Source: Ascidiaceihabitans sp029251465
GTDB taxonomy: Bacteria; Pseudomonadota; Alphaproteobacteria; Rhodobacterales; Rhodobacteraceae
Length of the DNA stretch: 64,000 bases
Direction: 5' to 3'
Assembly: GCF_042932805.1 (NCBI RefSeq)
Contig: NZ_CP170633.1
Coordinates: 124,001-188,000 of the forward strand
The notes beneath the pieces are model-generated. The model worked only from the letters and a program-made list of their open reading frames with translations. It was not told the DNA's origin and searched no databases. Position numbers and translations under genes: made by a program. Positions 8,002-16,637 of this stretch are shown in pieces; positions within the stretch are counted from its first letter, which is position 1; the number at the start of each line of letters is the position of its first letter.

Positions 8002-9533
8002 GGCGACACGTCGATGTCGTCGCCCGTGCGCGAGATCCGCAGCCGTTGATTTGCGCGCGCCTCGATCCATTCGCTGAGGGTGCTATCGGGCCAGATCACG
8101 CGGAACGTGGCGTCTGTGGTTTTGTCCAATCCGAAATGCTGCGGGCCAGCGACGCCGCCTGCGTGACCCCCGCCCACCGTCAGTTCACGCGTTTGCAAAC
8201 CCAGATCGTCCAGCAGTTCGATCCACGCCCCGACGGCGCGGGTGTTGGTGCCGGATTGCCGCACATCGATCGACAGCCAGTTGCCGGTCTCGGCACTGAC
8301 ATTTCGGTAGATTTCAAGTGGTGCAACACGATTGACGACCGCTAAATCCAGCAAGCCGTTGTTGTTGAAATCCGCAAGGGCCGCGCCCCGCGCCCGGTGA
8401 AAGCTTGCGATCCCTGCGGTTTGGCCATGTTCCTCGAATTGGCCGTTTTCGGTTTGGATCAGCAAGTTGTTGGGGTCATCCATCGCGCTGCCGGGCATCT
8501 GTTGCACGTTGCCCTTTGAGATGAAAACATCGTCAAACCCGTCGTTTTGCACGTCGCCCAACGCGATGTGCCATCCTGTCGAGGGGCGCCCATCGCCGCC
8601 TGTGTAGGGACGGTGCGCGGCGGCCCCGCGATCGAATGGCACGTCCTTGAATTCAGCGCCAAGGCCCGACCATTCCTGCAATCTCTGATCCCCCATCGAG
8701 GACAGAAACACATCTGCCAACCCGTTGCGATCCAGGTCGCGCGCGGCAATACCCATGCCCCAGAGTTCGTGATTGACCCAACCATCAGCCTCGGAAAACA
8801 GCCGAGGCGAGGGGGCCATTTTCCACATTTGCTCGGCGCCGCCGCGCACGTAATAGTGGCGGTCGTTGCTGATGCGCAGATCGGCGTCGCCGCCCCGTGA
8901 CCAGTCGGAAAACAGCATCGAAAGTGGGCAAAAACCGGGGGCGAGGGTGGATGCAACGTAGTCCGATCCGGCGGGGCGGACCAACGTGTTGGTGTCGCAT
9001 GCCTCGAACGGGCCGTCGGGGTCTGCGCGATCAACGTAATGCCCGAATGCCATGGTTGGATATGCGTTGTCGCCTTCCCAAGTTGCGGAAAACGCGGTGG
9101 TCCATTGGTCGCCAAATGTGACACCGCTGAGGGCCATGGGTGCAAAGCCGCAAGCGCCGTCGCCGCGCAAAACAACGTCAGGCCCCACGCGCATCACGAC
9201 CAAATCCAAAGTGCCGTCGCTGTTGATGTCCAAAGGGTAGGCACCAGTTGTTCCGGCGATTTGAAGGGCATCTACGTCGATGGCTTCGAACGAGATTTTC
9301 CCCAAATCCGCACTGGTGTTGCGCAGCAATGACGGCATCGATGCGCCCCCTGCAGCCAGCAAATCGAGACGGCCGTCATCGTCGCAATCAAACACAGCGA
9401 GGCCACCGCCGACAAAATGTTCCCAACCGCCGGTGTACCGGTGTTCGGGGACGCTTACGGGGCGAAACATCGGCTCTGCCTGCGCCGGTGCGGCGATCAG
9501 GGCGCAAAGGGCAAATGTGCTAAACCGCATCAT
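7995..9533 (-). CDS. exported FG-GAP/VCBS repeat protein with C-terminal ASPIC/UnbV domain (CRTAC1 family)
   Basis: A 512-residue secreted protein starting MMRFSTFALCALIAAPAQAE (start at 9533). It carries at least five calcium-binding FG-GAP loops of the DxDxDGxxD kind, for example DCDDDGRLD (residues 49-57), DINSDGTLD, DLDRNGLAD, DVQNDGFDD and DFNNNGLLD, which build a seven-bladed beta-propeller. The last 90 residues are an ASPIC/UnbV domain ending in VIWPDSTLSEWIE. Function of bacterial CRTAC1 proteins is not established. Its start lies 14 bp inside the 3' end of xylR, on the same strand, so it is translationally coupled to the repressor. Its stop overlaps that of the di-heme peroxidase in tail-to-tail arrangement. 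Confidence 0.85.
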   Translation of the reverse strand: MMRFSTFALCALIAAPAQAEPMFRPVSVPEHRYTGGWEHFVGGGLAVFDCDDDGRLDLLAAGGASMPSLLRNTSADLGKISFEAIDVDALQIAGTTGAYPLDINSDGTLDLVVMRVGPDVVLRGDGACGFAPMALSGVTFGDQWTTAFSATWEGDNAYPTMAFGHYVDRADPDGPFEACDTNTLVRPAGSDYVASTLAPGFCPLSMLFSDWSRGGDADLRISNDRHYYVRGGAEQMWKMAPSPRLFSEADGWVNHELWGMGIAARDLDRNGLADVFLSSMGDQRLQEWSGLGAEFKDVPFDRGAAAHRPYTGGDGRPSTGWHIALGDVQNDGFDDVFISKGNVQQMPGSAMDDPNNLLIQTENGQFEEHGQTAGIASFHRARGAALADFNNNGLLDLAVVNRVAPLEIYRNVSAETGNWLSIDVRQSGTNTRAVGAWIELLDDLGLQTRELTVGGGHAGGVAGPQHFGLDKTTDATFRVIWPDSTLSEWIEARANQRLRISRTGDDIDVSPY

Positions 9534-10743
9534 GGTTCGGGTCCTTTGCGGCCATCTCATGCACAAAATCCAAGGCGTAGGCCGCAGCACCACGTGCCCA
9601 CATCAGGTTGCCCCATTTGTGGATCACAACATCCGGTGGGGCCTTGTCAATCTGCACAATCGACGTGCGCATTGCCTCGATCACTTCCTGGGCGAACAGG
9701 TGGTCAAATTGCATTTGCTCGCCTGACAGAATGATCAATTCGGGGTCAAAGATGTTCACCAGATTGGCCAGACCCAGGGCAAACATGCGACCCGCACGTT
9801 GCACGATCTTTTCGGCCATGGGGGTGCCGTTCTTGGCCGCCGCAAGCAGCACTTCGATCCGGTGTTCTGCAGGGACGTCGGCGTCGATCAGGCCAACGCT
9901 GGCCGCCTCGCGCACGAGGGCGTAATCGGCGACATAAGCCTCTAGGCAACCACGTTGACCGCAGCGGCACATGGCCCCTTCGAGTTGCACTTTGGTGTGG
10001 CCAAATTCGGCACCGCATCCGCGTGTGCCGCGATAAATCTGGTTGTTCAGCACGATCCCCATGCCCACGCCACTTTCGATCGTGACGACGATGAAATCGG
10101 AATGTTCGCGGCCCAACCCAAAGGTCTTTTCTGCCATCGCCACGAGGTTCGCATCGTTGTCGAGATAGGCGGGCACACCCAATGTTTCGCTGAGGATGTC
10201 GCGGAAATTGATGTTGCTGTCTTGCAAAGACGGTGACCAATAGACCGTGCCGTTTTGCGCATCCACGACGCCGGCAAGGCCCACGCCGATGCCAGACAGA
10301 TCCGCCAGCGATTTGCCGATCAAGGCGGCCAACGACGTGGTCGCTTCCTTGATCCGCTCCGCCAGAACCGCGCTTGGCTTGGCACCTTTGTCCATCGGAA
10401 CCTCAAGTTCGGCCAGCTGCGTGCCCTCAAAATCCAGCAGCATCAGCGAGATCGAGGTATCGGACACTTTGATGCCCGCAACCATGTGCGCAGAGCCGTC
10501 GATTTTCAGATCAACACGCGGGCGCCCGCGGCGCATATCGGCATCTGCCTCGCGCGGAATTTCCTGAATAAGGCCGTCGCGCAGCAGGTCAGCGGTGATC
10601 GTTGTGACCGTCGCGCGACTGATTCCCGTGACCTCTGACAGGTCAATCCGAGGGATTCGCCCATGGCGTTCAATCTCGCGTAGCAGCATCCGCCGCCCTT
10701 GTTCCCGCTGATGTCCAAATGCCATGGCGTAATTCAGTCCCAC
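9520..10743 (-). CDS. xylR: ROK-family transcriptional repressor of xylose genes
   Basis: A 407-residue protein with an N-terminal winged helix (about residues 12-75; SEVTGISRATVTTITADLL is the recognition region) and a C-terminal ROK sugar-kinase-like domain (about 90-395). The domain keeps VAGIKVSDTSIS, DNDANLVAMAE, TIESGVGMGI and the zinc-type CRCGQRGCLE motif. The GTG start at 10743 is preceded by AAGGGA at good spacing; an internal ATG at 10725 is less well served. It is divergent from xylF with a shared 160-bp gap holding the palindrome at 10818-10842. Position among xylBA and xylFHG makes it the likely xylose repressor. The FG-GAP gene overlaps its 3' end. Confidence 0.88.
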   Translation of the reverse strand: MGLNYAMAFGHQREQGRRMLLREIERHGRIPRIDLSEVTGISRATVTTITADLLRDGLIQEIPREADADMRRGRPRVDLKIDGSAHMVAGIKVSDTSISLMLLDFEGTQLAELEVPMDKGAKPSAVLAERIKEATTSLAALIGKSLADLSGIGVGLAGVVDAQNGTVYWSPSLQDSNINFRDILSETLGVPAYLDNDANLVAMAEKTFGLGREHSDFIVVTIESGVGMGIVLNNQIYRGTRGCGAEFGHTKVQLEGAMCRCGQRGCLEAYVADYALVREAASVGLIDADVPAEHRIEVLLAAAKNGTPMAEKIVQRAGRMFALGLANLVNIFDPELIILSGEQMQFDHLFAQEVIEAMRTSIVQIDKAPPDVVIHKWGNLMWARGAAAYALDFVHEMAAKDPNHDAV

Positions 10744-10817
10744 CCAGTTCCCTTGAAAACGCTATATATTCTTAGTGCGTCCGGGCCAAGGATGATGCAA
10801 ATTTCATTTTCTGTCCA

Positions 10818-10842
10818 ATTTAATTTGCAAATCAAATTTAAT
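10818..10842. promoter_or_regulatory. probable XylR operator in the xylR-xylF divergent promoter region
   Basis: An AT-rich inverted repeat with left arm ATTTAATTTG and right arm CAAATTTAAT, nearly the same as the site ahead of xylB. It overlaps TTTGCA (10824-10829), which sits 17 bp from TACAAA (10847-10852), a plausible sigma-70 pair for xylF. Position between the divergent genes would allow repression of xylFHG-glk and autoregulation of xylR. Confidence 0.7.
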
Positions 10843-10904
10843 GCGGTACAAATAATCCGACCCAGCCCAAAACGTGGCTGGTCAATAAGTTTTGGGAGGA
10901 ACAC

Positions 10905-11918
10905 ATGAAACTATTGAAAACTGCAGCCGCTGTTGCGACAGGCGTTATGCTGTCCACAGCCGCATGGGCCGACGATATCATTGTTGGCGTAAGCTGGTCC
11001 AATTTCCAGGAAGAACGCTGGAAAACAGATGAGGCCGCAATCAAAGGCGCGCTTGACGCAGCTGGTGCAAAATACATTTCTGCTGATGCGCAATCATCAT
11101 CCGGCAAACAGCTGGCAGACATCGAATCCCTGATCGCTCAGGGCGCAACTGCTTTGATCATTCTGGCGCAAGACGCGTCATCCGTAGGTCCAGCCGTGCA
11201 ACAGGCATCAGACGAAGGCATTCCTGTCGTCGCCTATGACCGCCTGATCGAAGACGCCCGCGCGTTCTACCTGACATTCGACAACGTCGAAGTTGGTCGC
11301 ATGCAAGCCCGCGCCGTTTTGGCCGCGCAGCCAACCGGCAACTATGTGATGATCAAAGGATCACCAACCGATCCAAACGCTGATTTTCTGCGTGGCGGTC
11401 AACAAGAAGTGCTGCAAGCCGCCATCGACGCCGGTGACATCACAATCGTTGCCGAAGCCTACACGGATGGCTGGGTTCCAGCCAACGCACAACGCAACAT
11501 GGAACAAATCCTGACCGCTCAAGACAACAAAGTCGACGCGGTTGTGGCCTCCAACGACGGTACTGCCGGCGGTGTTGTCGCTGCATTGACAGCGCAAGGC
11601 ATGGAAGGCCTCGCGGTATCGGGTCAGGACGGCGATCACGCTGCCTTGAACCGTGTTGCGATCGGTACCCAAACCGTGTCCGTCTGGAAAGACGCACGCG
11701 CATTGGGCAAAGCTGCTGGTGAAGCCGCCGTAGCCTTGGCCAAAGGTGAAGCCGTCGATGGTTCCGCCGATTGGACATCGCCATCAGGCACTACAATGAC
11801 ATCCAAGTTCTTGGCTCCGGTCGCTGTGACCGCCGACAACCTTGGCGTTGTTCTGGACGCAGGCTGGATCGAAAAAGACAAGCTGTGCGCTGGCTCTTCA
11901 AACGCCGCGTGTAACTAA
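10905..11918 (+). CDS. xylF: xylose ABC transporter, periplasmic substrate-binding protein
   Basis: A 337-residue sugar-binding protein with a signal peptide ending around STAAWA-D (residue 22). The mature part begins DDIIVGVSWSNFQEERW and shows the periplasmic-binding-protein fold of the ribose/xylose class, with LIAQGATALIILAQD, GIPVVAYDRLI, VVASNDGTAGG and VSGQDGD segments. It binds xylose, and possibly glucose, in the periplasm and delivers it to XylH. A GGGAGGA ribosome site precedes the ATG. A stable hairpin follows the stop, probably allowing more binding protein than membrane components to be made. Confidence 0.93.
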   Translation: MKLLKTAAAVATGVMLSTAAWADDIIVGVSWSNFQEERWKTDEAAIKGALDAAGAKYISADAQSSSGKQLADIESLIAQGATALIILAQDASSVGPAVQQASDEGIPVVAYDRLIEDARAFYLTFDNVEVGRMQARAVLAAQPTGNYVMIKGSPTDPNADFLRGGQQEVLQAAIDAGDITIVAEAYTDGWVPANAQRNMEQILTAQDNKVDAVVASNDGTAGGVVAALTAQGMEGLAVSGQDGDHAALNRVAIGTQTVSVWKDARALGKAAGEAAVALAKGEAVDGSADWTSPSGTTMTSKFLAPVAVTADNLGVVLDAGWIEKDKLCAGSSNAACN

Positions 11919-11925
11919 TCTCCCC

Positions 11926-11953
11926 GCTCTTCCGGTCTATGGATCGGGAGAGC
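11926..11953 (+). other. hairpin between xylF and xylH
   Basis: GCTCTTCCG pairs with CGGGAGAGC (one mismatch) around a 10-base loop, 7 bp after the xylF stop. No T run follows. Such intercistronic hairpins after binding-protein genes usually stabilise the upstream mRNA or cause partial termination; here this is inference from position. The rest of the 160-bp gap shows no gene. Confidence 0.55.
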
Positions 11954-12079
11954 ACCCTAACCCCCCTGATATTTGATTTATGTGAACAGCGCCGCCAAAG
12001 TTGACCAACAAGGTCACTCAAGGCCAGGCCATTCATTCCCGCACCCTAACGAAACGCCAGATAGGCAAAGGCTGACACC

Positions 12080-13354
12080 ATGCAACCTGACCAAAACACA
12101 GCCCAGAATTTCTTCTCCAAGCTTGGCATCGACCTGCGATTGTTGGGCATGATCGGCGCACTTGCCGTTCTGTGCATCATGTTCGATTTGATCACTGGCG
12201 GACGGTTTTTGACCCCGCGCAACCTGTTCAACCTGTCGGTTCAAACGGCCTCTGTGGCGGTCATGGCCACGGGCATGGTGTTTGTCATCGTGACGCGCAA
12301 CATTGACCTTTCGGTGGGGTCGTTGCTGGGCTTTATCGGCATGGCCGCTGCCGCGATCCAGGTGCACGTACTGCCAGACATTGTTGGTCTTGGGCACTGG
12401 TCAATCTGGATCATCGCCGCTGTTTTTGCGGTGCTCATGGGTGCTGTGATCGGGGCCATGCAAGGGTGGATCATCGGCTATCTGACCGTACCTGCGTTCA
12501 TCGTGACGCTCGGTGGTTTCCTTGTGTACCGCGGCGCGATGTGGTGGATCACCCAAGGCCAAACGGTCGCCCCTCTTGATCCGTCATTCCGCCTGATGGG
12601 CGGCGGCGCGGATGGGACTTTGGGCGAGACACTGTCTTGGATATTCGGGCTGGTCGCATCGATTGCCGCCGTCGGTCTGATCCTCGCCAGTCGCCGTCGC
12701 AAGGCCAGCCACGGCTTTACCGTCAAACCCGTCTGGGCCGAAGGCATCCTGATCGCCCTCGCAGCAGGTTTGATCCTTGGCTACGTCTGGATCATGAATT
12801 CCTACAAAATCGCCAAGGGCGCGCTGCCCCGCATTGCCGAAGCACGCGGCGTCGAAATGGTCGACGGTCTGGTGCTGAACCACGGCGTCGCGATCCCCGT
12901 CATCATCCTGCTGGGCGTCACGATTGTGATGACGCTGGTGTCGACCCGGACGCGGTTCGGGCGTTACGTTTACGCGACTGGCGGCAACCCCGAGGCGGCG
13001 GAATTGTCCGGCATCAACACCCGGCTTTTGACGGTCAAAGTTTTCTCGCTGATGGGCGCGCTGACCGGCATCTCAGCAATCATCGCCTCGGCCCGATTGG
13101 GCGCGGTTGACGTGGGTCTCGGCACGTTGGACGAGTTGCGCGTGATCGCAGCAGCCGTCATCGGCGGCACCGCATTATCAGGCGGATTTGGTACGATCTA
13201 CGGGGCGGTCATCGGCGCGCTGATCATGCAAACGCTGCAATCTGGCATGGCTTCGGTCGGGGTGGATGCGCCGCTGCAATCCATCGTGGTTGGCATGGTG
13301 CTGGTTTTTGCCGTCTACATCGACATCGTCTATCGCCGCAAAACCGGCGCATAA
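12080..13354 (+). CDS. xylH: xylose ABC transporter, permease
   Basis: A 424-residue polytopic membrane protein of the ribose/xylose permease family (BPD_transp_2). Hydrophobic segments alternate with short loops from about residue 22 onward. The family segments TRNIDLSVGSLLGF, AFIVTLGGFLVYRG, GGNPEAAELSGI and AAAVIGGTALSGG are visible; GGNPEAA is the cytoplasmic coupling loop that docks on the ATPase. Length fits XylH, which is longer than RbsC. It lies 160 bp after xylF and 12 bp before xylG. Confidence 0.92.
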   Translation: MQPDQNTAQNFFSKLGIDLRLLGMIGALAVLCIMFDLITGGRFLTPRNLFNLSVQTASVAVMATGMVFVIVTRNIDLSVGSLLGFIGMAAAAIQVHVLPDIVGLGHWSIWIIAAVFAVLMGAVIGAMQGWIIGYLTVPAFIVTLGGFLVYRGAMWWITQGQTVAPLDPSFRLMGGGADGTLGETLSWIFGLVASIAAVGLILASRRRKASHGFTVKPVWAEGILIALAAGLILGYVWIMNSYKIAKGALPRIAEARGVEMVDGLVLNHGVAIPVIILLGVTIVMTLVSTRTRFGRYVYATGGNPEAAELSGINTRLLTVKVFSLMGALTGISAIIASARLGAVDVGLGTLDELRVIAAAVIGGTALSGGFGTIYGAVIGALIMQTLQSGMASVGVDAPLQSIVVGMVLVFAVYIDIVYRRKTGA

Positions 13355-13366
13355 GGGAGAGATCAA

Positions 13367-14128
13367 ATGAGCACGCAAACCCCTCTTGTCGAACTTAAAA
13401 ACATGTCGATTTCCTTTGGCGGCGTTCATGCCGTCGATGACGTCAGCGTCGATCTGTACCCGGGCGAAGTCGTGGGCTTGCTGGGCCACAACGGTGCGGG
13501 CAAATCCACTTTGATCAAGATGCTCTCGGGCGCTTACGCCGCGGACAGCGGTGAAATCCGGATCAACGGCAAAGTCGCGACCATCCACAATCCGCGTGAC
13601 GCGCGTCGCTACAATATCGAGACGATCTATCAAACGCTGGCTTTGGCAGACAACCTGGACGCGGCGAGCAACCTGTTTTTGGGGCGCGAATTGGTCACGT
13701 CCCTTGGGTTCGTTGATGACGATGCGATGGAATCCGAGGTCCGCAAAATCATGGCGCGGCTGAACCCGAATTTTCAGAAATTCAGCGATCCGGTTTCGGC
13801 CTTGTCAGGTGGGCAACGCCAGTCCGTCGCCATCGCGCGCGCGGTGTATTTTGACGCCAAAATCCTGATCATGGATGAACCCACGGCCGCACTTGGGCCA
13901 CAGGAAACCAAAATGGTGTCCGAACTGATCGAGCGCCTTAAATCCGAAGGCATCGGCATCTTTTTGATCAGCCACGACATCCACGATGTGATGCATTTAT
14001 GTGACCGCGCATCGGTCATGAAAAACGGCAAACTGGTCGGCACGGTGGACGTCAAGGACGTGACGGATGATGACCTGCTCGGCATGATTATCCTGGGCAA
14101 ACACCCACATGGTGCAGACGGCAAATGA
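13367..14128 (+). CDS. xylG: xylose ABC transporter, ATP-binding protein (single nucleotide-binding domain)
   Basis: A 253-residue ATPase with Walker A GHNGAGKST (about residues 40-48), signature SALSGGQRQSVAIARA (about 145-159), Walker B ILIMDEPTAALG (about 166-177) and the H-loop SHDIHDVM. It powers XylH. It holds one nucleotide-binding domain rather than the two fused domains (about 500 residues) of the enterobacterial XylG, so it probably works as a homodimer. Its stop overlaps the glucokinase start (ATGA). Confidence 0.9.
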   Translation: MSTQTPLVELKNMSISFGGVHAVDDVSVDLYPGEVVGLLGHNGAGKSTLIKMLSGAYAADSGEIRINGKVATIHNPRDARRYNIETIYQTLALADNLDAASNLFLGRELVTSLGFVDDDAMESEVRKIMARLNPNFQKFSDPVSALSGGQRQSVAIARAVYFDAKILIMDEPTAALGPQETKMVSELIERLKSEGIGIFLISHDIHDVMHLCDRASVMKNGKLVGTVDVKDVTDDDLLGMIILGKHPHGADGK

Positions 14129-15030
14129 GCATCGGCGCAACCCTTGTCGCTGATGTCGGCGGCACCAACACGCGGCTTGCTTTGGCGGATGCGAACGGCT
14201 TGATCACAGGCAGCACGCAGCGCTACGCCAACACCGCAGTGCAGGGATTTTCTGCCGCCGTCGGCACCTATCTTGCAACGCAGTCCAACACCAAACCGAC
14301 GGCGATGTGCGTGGCGATTGCTGGGCCTGTGACCAACGGACACGGGCAGCTTACCAACCGGCAAGACTGGCAGTTCGACGCCTGCGCCTTGTCGCAAACG
14401 CTGACGATTCCGCGCGTCACTTTGATCAATGATCTGGCAGCACTTGGATACGCACTGCCTGATTTGCCGCCTCGTGTTATCCACCAGATCGGCGGGGCTA
14501 CCGCGCAGAACACGCAGGCGCTGGTCGTCGGGGTTGCCACTGGTTTCAACGTCAGCCTGTGCCAGAACGGGCAGGTCTACGAGGCGGAACTTGGGCATGC
14601 CAGCTTGCCAAGTTCCGTGATGGAGGTTTTGCGCGCAAAGATCGGCGTACACGCAAACGGCTACACCTCCGTCGAGGCGCTTTTTTCAGGCAAAGGGCTG
14701 GAACAGCTGCATCAATTGCTCGGCCACGCGCCTCTTTCTGCGGTGGACATCACCAGTCAAAAAGGCGCGACCTTGTCGTTGTTCACCCAAGCGCTTGGCG
14801 TCATGTGCCGCGAGTTGACCTACCAATACATGCCGCTGGGCGGGCTGTATTTTAACGGCTCACTCGCCCGTGCCGTTTTGCAAGGGCAGGGTGCCCAAGA
14901 CATCGCAATGCACGCAGCCCAAGACACCGCGTTTGCCGGTCGCTTTGGCCAAGTTCCACTGTATCTGATCACCGAAGACACCGCCGCCTTGTACGGCTGC
15001 GCCCGCTATTTGCGCCTGAACGCCGGTTGA
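14125..15030 (+). CDS. glk: glucokinase
   Basis: A 301-residue kinase of the Glk (non-ROK) family. The N-terminus LVADVGGTNTRLALAD is the ATP phosphate loop; AIAGPVTNGHGQLTNRQDWQF and LINDLAALGYAL are the glucose-site and hinge regions, and VGVATGFNVSL replaces the usual PGTGLG-type turn. C-terminal YFNGSLARA closes the ATP site. It is the last gene of the xylFHG operon and overlaps xylG by 4 bases, so its product is made together with the transporter. That suggests the system also brings in glucose. Confidence 0.85.
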   Translation: MSIGATLVADVGGTNTRLALADANGLITGSTQRYANTAVQGFSAAVGTYLATQSNTKPTAMCVAIAGPVTNGHGQLTNRQDWQFDACALSQTLTIPRVTLINDLAALGYALPDLPPRVIHQIGGATAQNTQALVVGVATGFNVSLCQNGQVYEAELGHASLPSSVMEVLRAKIGVHANGYTSVEALFSGKGLEQLHQLLGHAPLSAVDITSQKGATLSLFTQALGVMCRELTYQYMPLGGLYFNGSLARAVLQGQGAQDIAMHAAQDTAFAGRFGQVPLYLITEDTAALYGCARYLRLNAG

Positions 15031-15083
15031 CTTGAGCGCGCAAATCGCAAATGCCTGAGGCTCCAAACCCCAAAGGCACCGTC

Positions 15084-15446
15084 ATGACACATACCCCGAC
15101 AAACCGGCTGCTGATCTGCGCCACATGCGAACGCGCAGAAGGGCGCAGTGCGCGTCAGGATTGCGCGCAAATCCGTGGGGCGCTGAAACTGGCGGGGCTA
15201 AGCGATCAGATCGAGGTCGAGGCAACGCCGTGTTTGGGCGGTTGCACCCATCCGGTCAACATCGGTTTGCAAGGGGCCGGCAAGGGCAGCTACGTGTTCG
15301 ACAGCATCGACACGCAAAGCTTTGAGGCCGAAATTGTCACCCTGTGCCAGATGTATTTGGACCTGCCCAAAGGCTGGATCGAAGACGCGCGCCCTTTGGG
15401 CAAGCTGCGCGACAACCTGCGTGCCCGCATTCCGGCGTTGGATTAA
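15084..15446 (+). CDS. DUF1636 family predicted metal-binding protein
   Basis: A 120-residue protein starting MTHTPTNRLLICATCERAEG (start at 15084; an upstream in-frame ATG at 15051 adds unrelated residues). It has the DUF1636 cysteine layout: CATC near residue 12 and TPCLGGC near 50, reminiscent of thioredoxin-like 2Fe-2S ferredoxins. A second DUF1636 gene lies at 30487-30882 directly under a B12 riboswitch, and members of this family commonly lie in cobalamin loci. Its role is unknown. The stop overlaps, tail to tail, that of the histidine-rich membrane protein by 4 bases. Confidence 0.75.
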   Translation: MTHTPTNRLLICATCERAEGRSARQDCAQIRGALKLAGLSDQIEVEATPCLGGCTHPVNIGLQGAGKGSYVFDSIDTQSFEAEIVTLCQMYLDLPKGWIEDARPLGKLRDNLRARIPALD

Positions 15447-15931
15447 TTCGTCACCGGAATTGACACGCGCAGCAGTTCATTGCCCACAGCCAAGGGGCGG
15501 TGATCGTTGGAATTGAGCTCGACTTCGACAGTCACATCGCCTTCGGGCAAATGTTCGATGTGCAGCCAATTCCCATAAATCCGCGCGATTTTCTCACCGT
15601 TCACATAGGCATGCGCGTGGCCTTCACCGTCGACGTGGGTCAGGCTGGCGCTTTGCGGTGTGAACCGGAAATTCGTGACTTCGATTTGCAGGTTCCAGCC
15701 GGACATCGGGTCTTTGACCACGGTTGCCGCGACTGTCGGTGCGTTGTCGTCGGCGGGTAGTGAAATTGGTTGCATCGCTGCGTGGTCATGCCCGTTGCTC
15801 TGCATCGCGCCGTGATCCGTGGCATGGTCGTGACCATTCAAAGTGACGCCATAAGACGCGGCCACCAAAAAACCGATGCCTGATCCAAAAACCAAGCCGA
15901 TCACCAACAACATCATTCGACGATCCATCAT
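15443..15931 (-). CDS. unrecognised membrane-anchored, histidine-rich protein in the cobalt uptake operon
   Basis: A 162-residue protein with one N-terminal membrane segment (MLLVIGLVFGSGIGFLVAAS), followed by a His/Asp cluster, NGHDHATDHG and NGHDHAAM (about residues 32-54). A C-terminal domain of about 90 residues is rich in alternating hydrophobics, with EGHAHAYVNGEKIARIYG and LNSNDHRPLAVGNE; it is probably all-beta. I do not recognise the family. It lies 30 bp after cbtA in a B12-riboswitch operon, so a periplasmic cobalt-binding or cobalt-delivery role is a reasonable inference; copper-chaperone-like domains are an alternative. AAGGAT precedes the start. Confidence 0.6.
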   Translation of the reverse strand: MMDRRMMLLVIGLVFGSGIGFLVAASYGVTLNGHDHATDHGAMQSNGHDHAAMQPISLPADDNAPTVAATVVKDPMSGWNLQIEVTNFRFTPQSASLTHVDGEGHAHAYVNGEKIARIYGNWLHIEHLPEGDVTVEVELNSNDHRPLAVGNELLRVSIPVTN

Positions 15932-15961
15932 ACGATCCTTCTTTGGGAATGGACGAAGAGC

Positions 15962-16636
15962 CTAAGCCGCTTCGCCTTCTTTGTTCCAGAAATACGCGCA
16001 AAATGCACCAAGAATGATCCAAGCCGCCAGTCCGATGCCCAAAGAACGGGCAGCAAACAGCGCGCCCAGTTCAGTCGGAACCGGCCCTGCAAATGCATCA
16101 GGCTGCGGTGCCCCAACGATATGCGGCAACATCAGCAGCAGGGCAGCCGCCGCGATCCCGTACATGTTGAATCGAAAGGCCAGTATCCACATCGCACCAG
16201 CCGCCATCGCAACGGTTGCAAACCACCAGAACTGGCGCAGTTGAACGTCTGCGGCAGCGACGCCCGGAACTTCGGGGGGCAGGGACATCGCAGGGGCCAG
16301 CTGGGCTGCGACAAAGCCGGCCAAACCCCAGATCATACCCATGCGCGGCGTGACCAAAGCGTCGTCTGCCGTGCTCATCACTGCAACAAGGATCAGCGCG
16401 TAGCCGCAATAAACCATCATCGTGAACAACACGCTTAGGCCGTTGCGCATCAGATCAAAGCCGGGCAATTCAGGCGTCGCCGTATTGGGCAGACCGCCGA
16501 AATGAACCAGCTGACCGGTTTCATAAAGTTCAGCGTGCAATAGAACAGGTTGCACGAATGCGAGCTGCAGCAGGGCGACAAGCAACCCAGCCACAGCACC
16601 AGCGAACACCGCGCTGGTCACAAGACGTGAAAACAT
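15962..16636 (-). CDS. cbtA: cobalt transporter subunit CbtA
   Basis: A 224-residue membrane protein with about five to six hydrophobic segments, beginning LVTSAVFAGAVAGLLVALL. The conserved pieces QPVLLHAELYE and the Pro-rich AQLAPAMSLPPEVPG loop match CbtA, a predicted cobalt permease partnered by CbtB in proteobacteria lacking CbiMNQO. It directly follows cbtB (1 base apart) and is controlled by the same B12 riboswitch. Confidence 0.88.
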   Translation of the reverse strand: MFSRLVTSAVFAGAVAGLLVALLQLAFVQPVLLHAELYETGQLVHFGGLPNTATPELPGFDLMRNGLSVLFTMMVYCGYALILVAVMSTADDALVTPRMGMIWGLAGFVAAQLAPAMSLPPEVPGVAAADVQLRQFWWFATVAMAAGAMWILAFRFNMYGIAAAALLLMLPHIVGAPQPDAFAGPVPTELGALFAARSLGIGLAAWIILGAFCAYFWNKEGEAA

Positions 16637-16637
16637 T

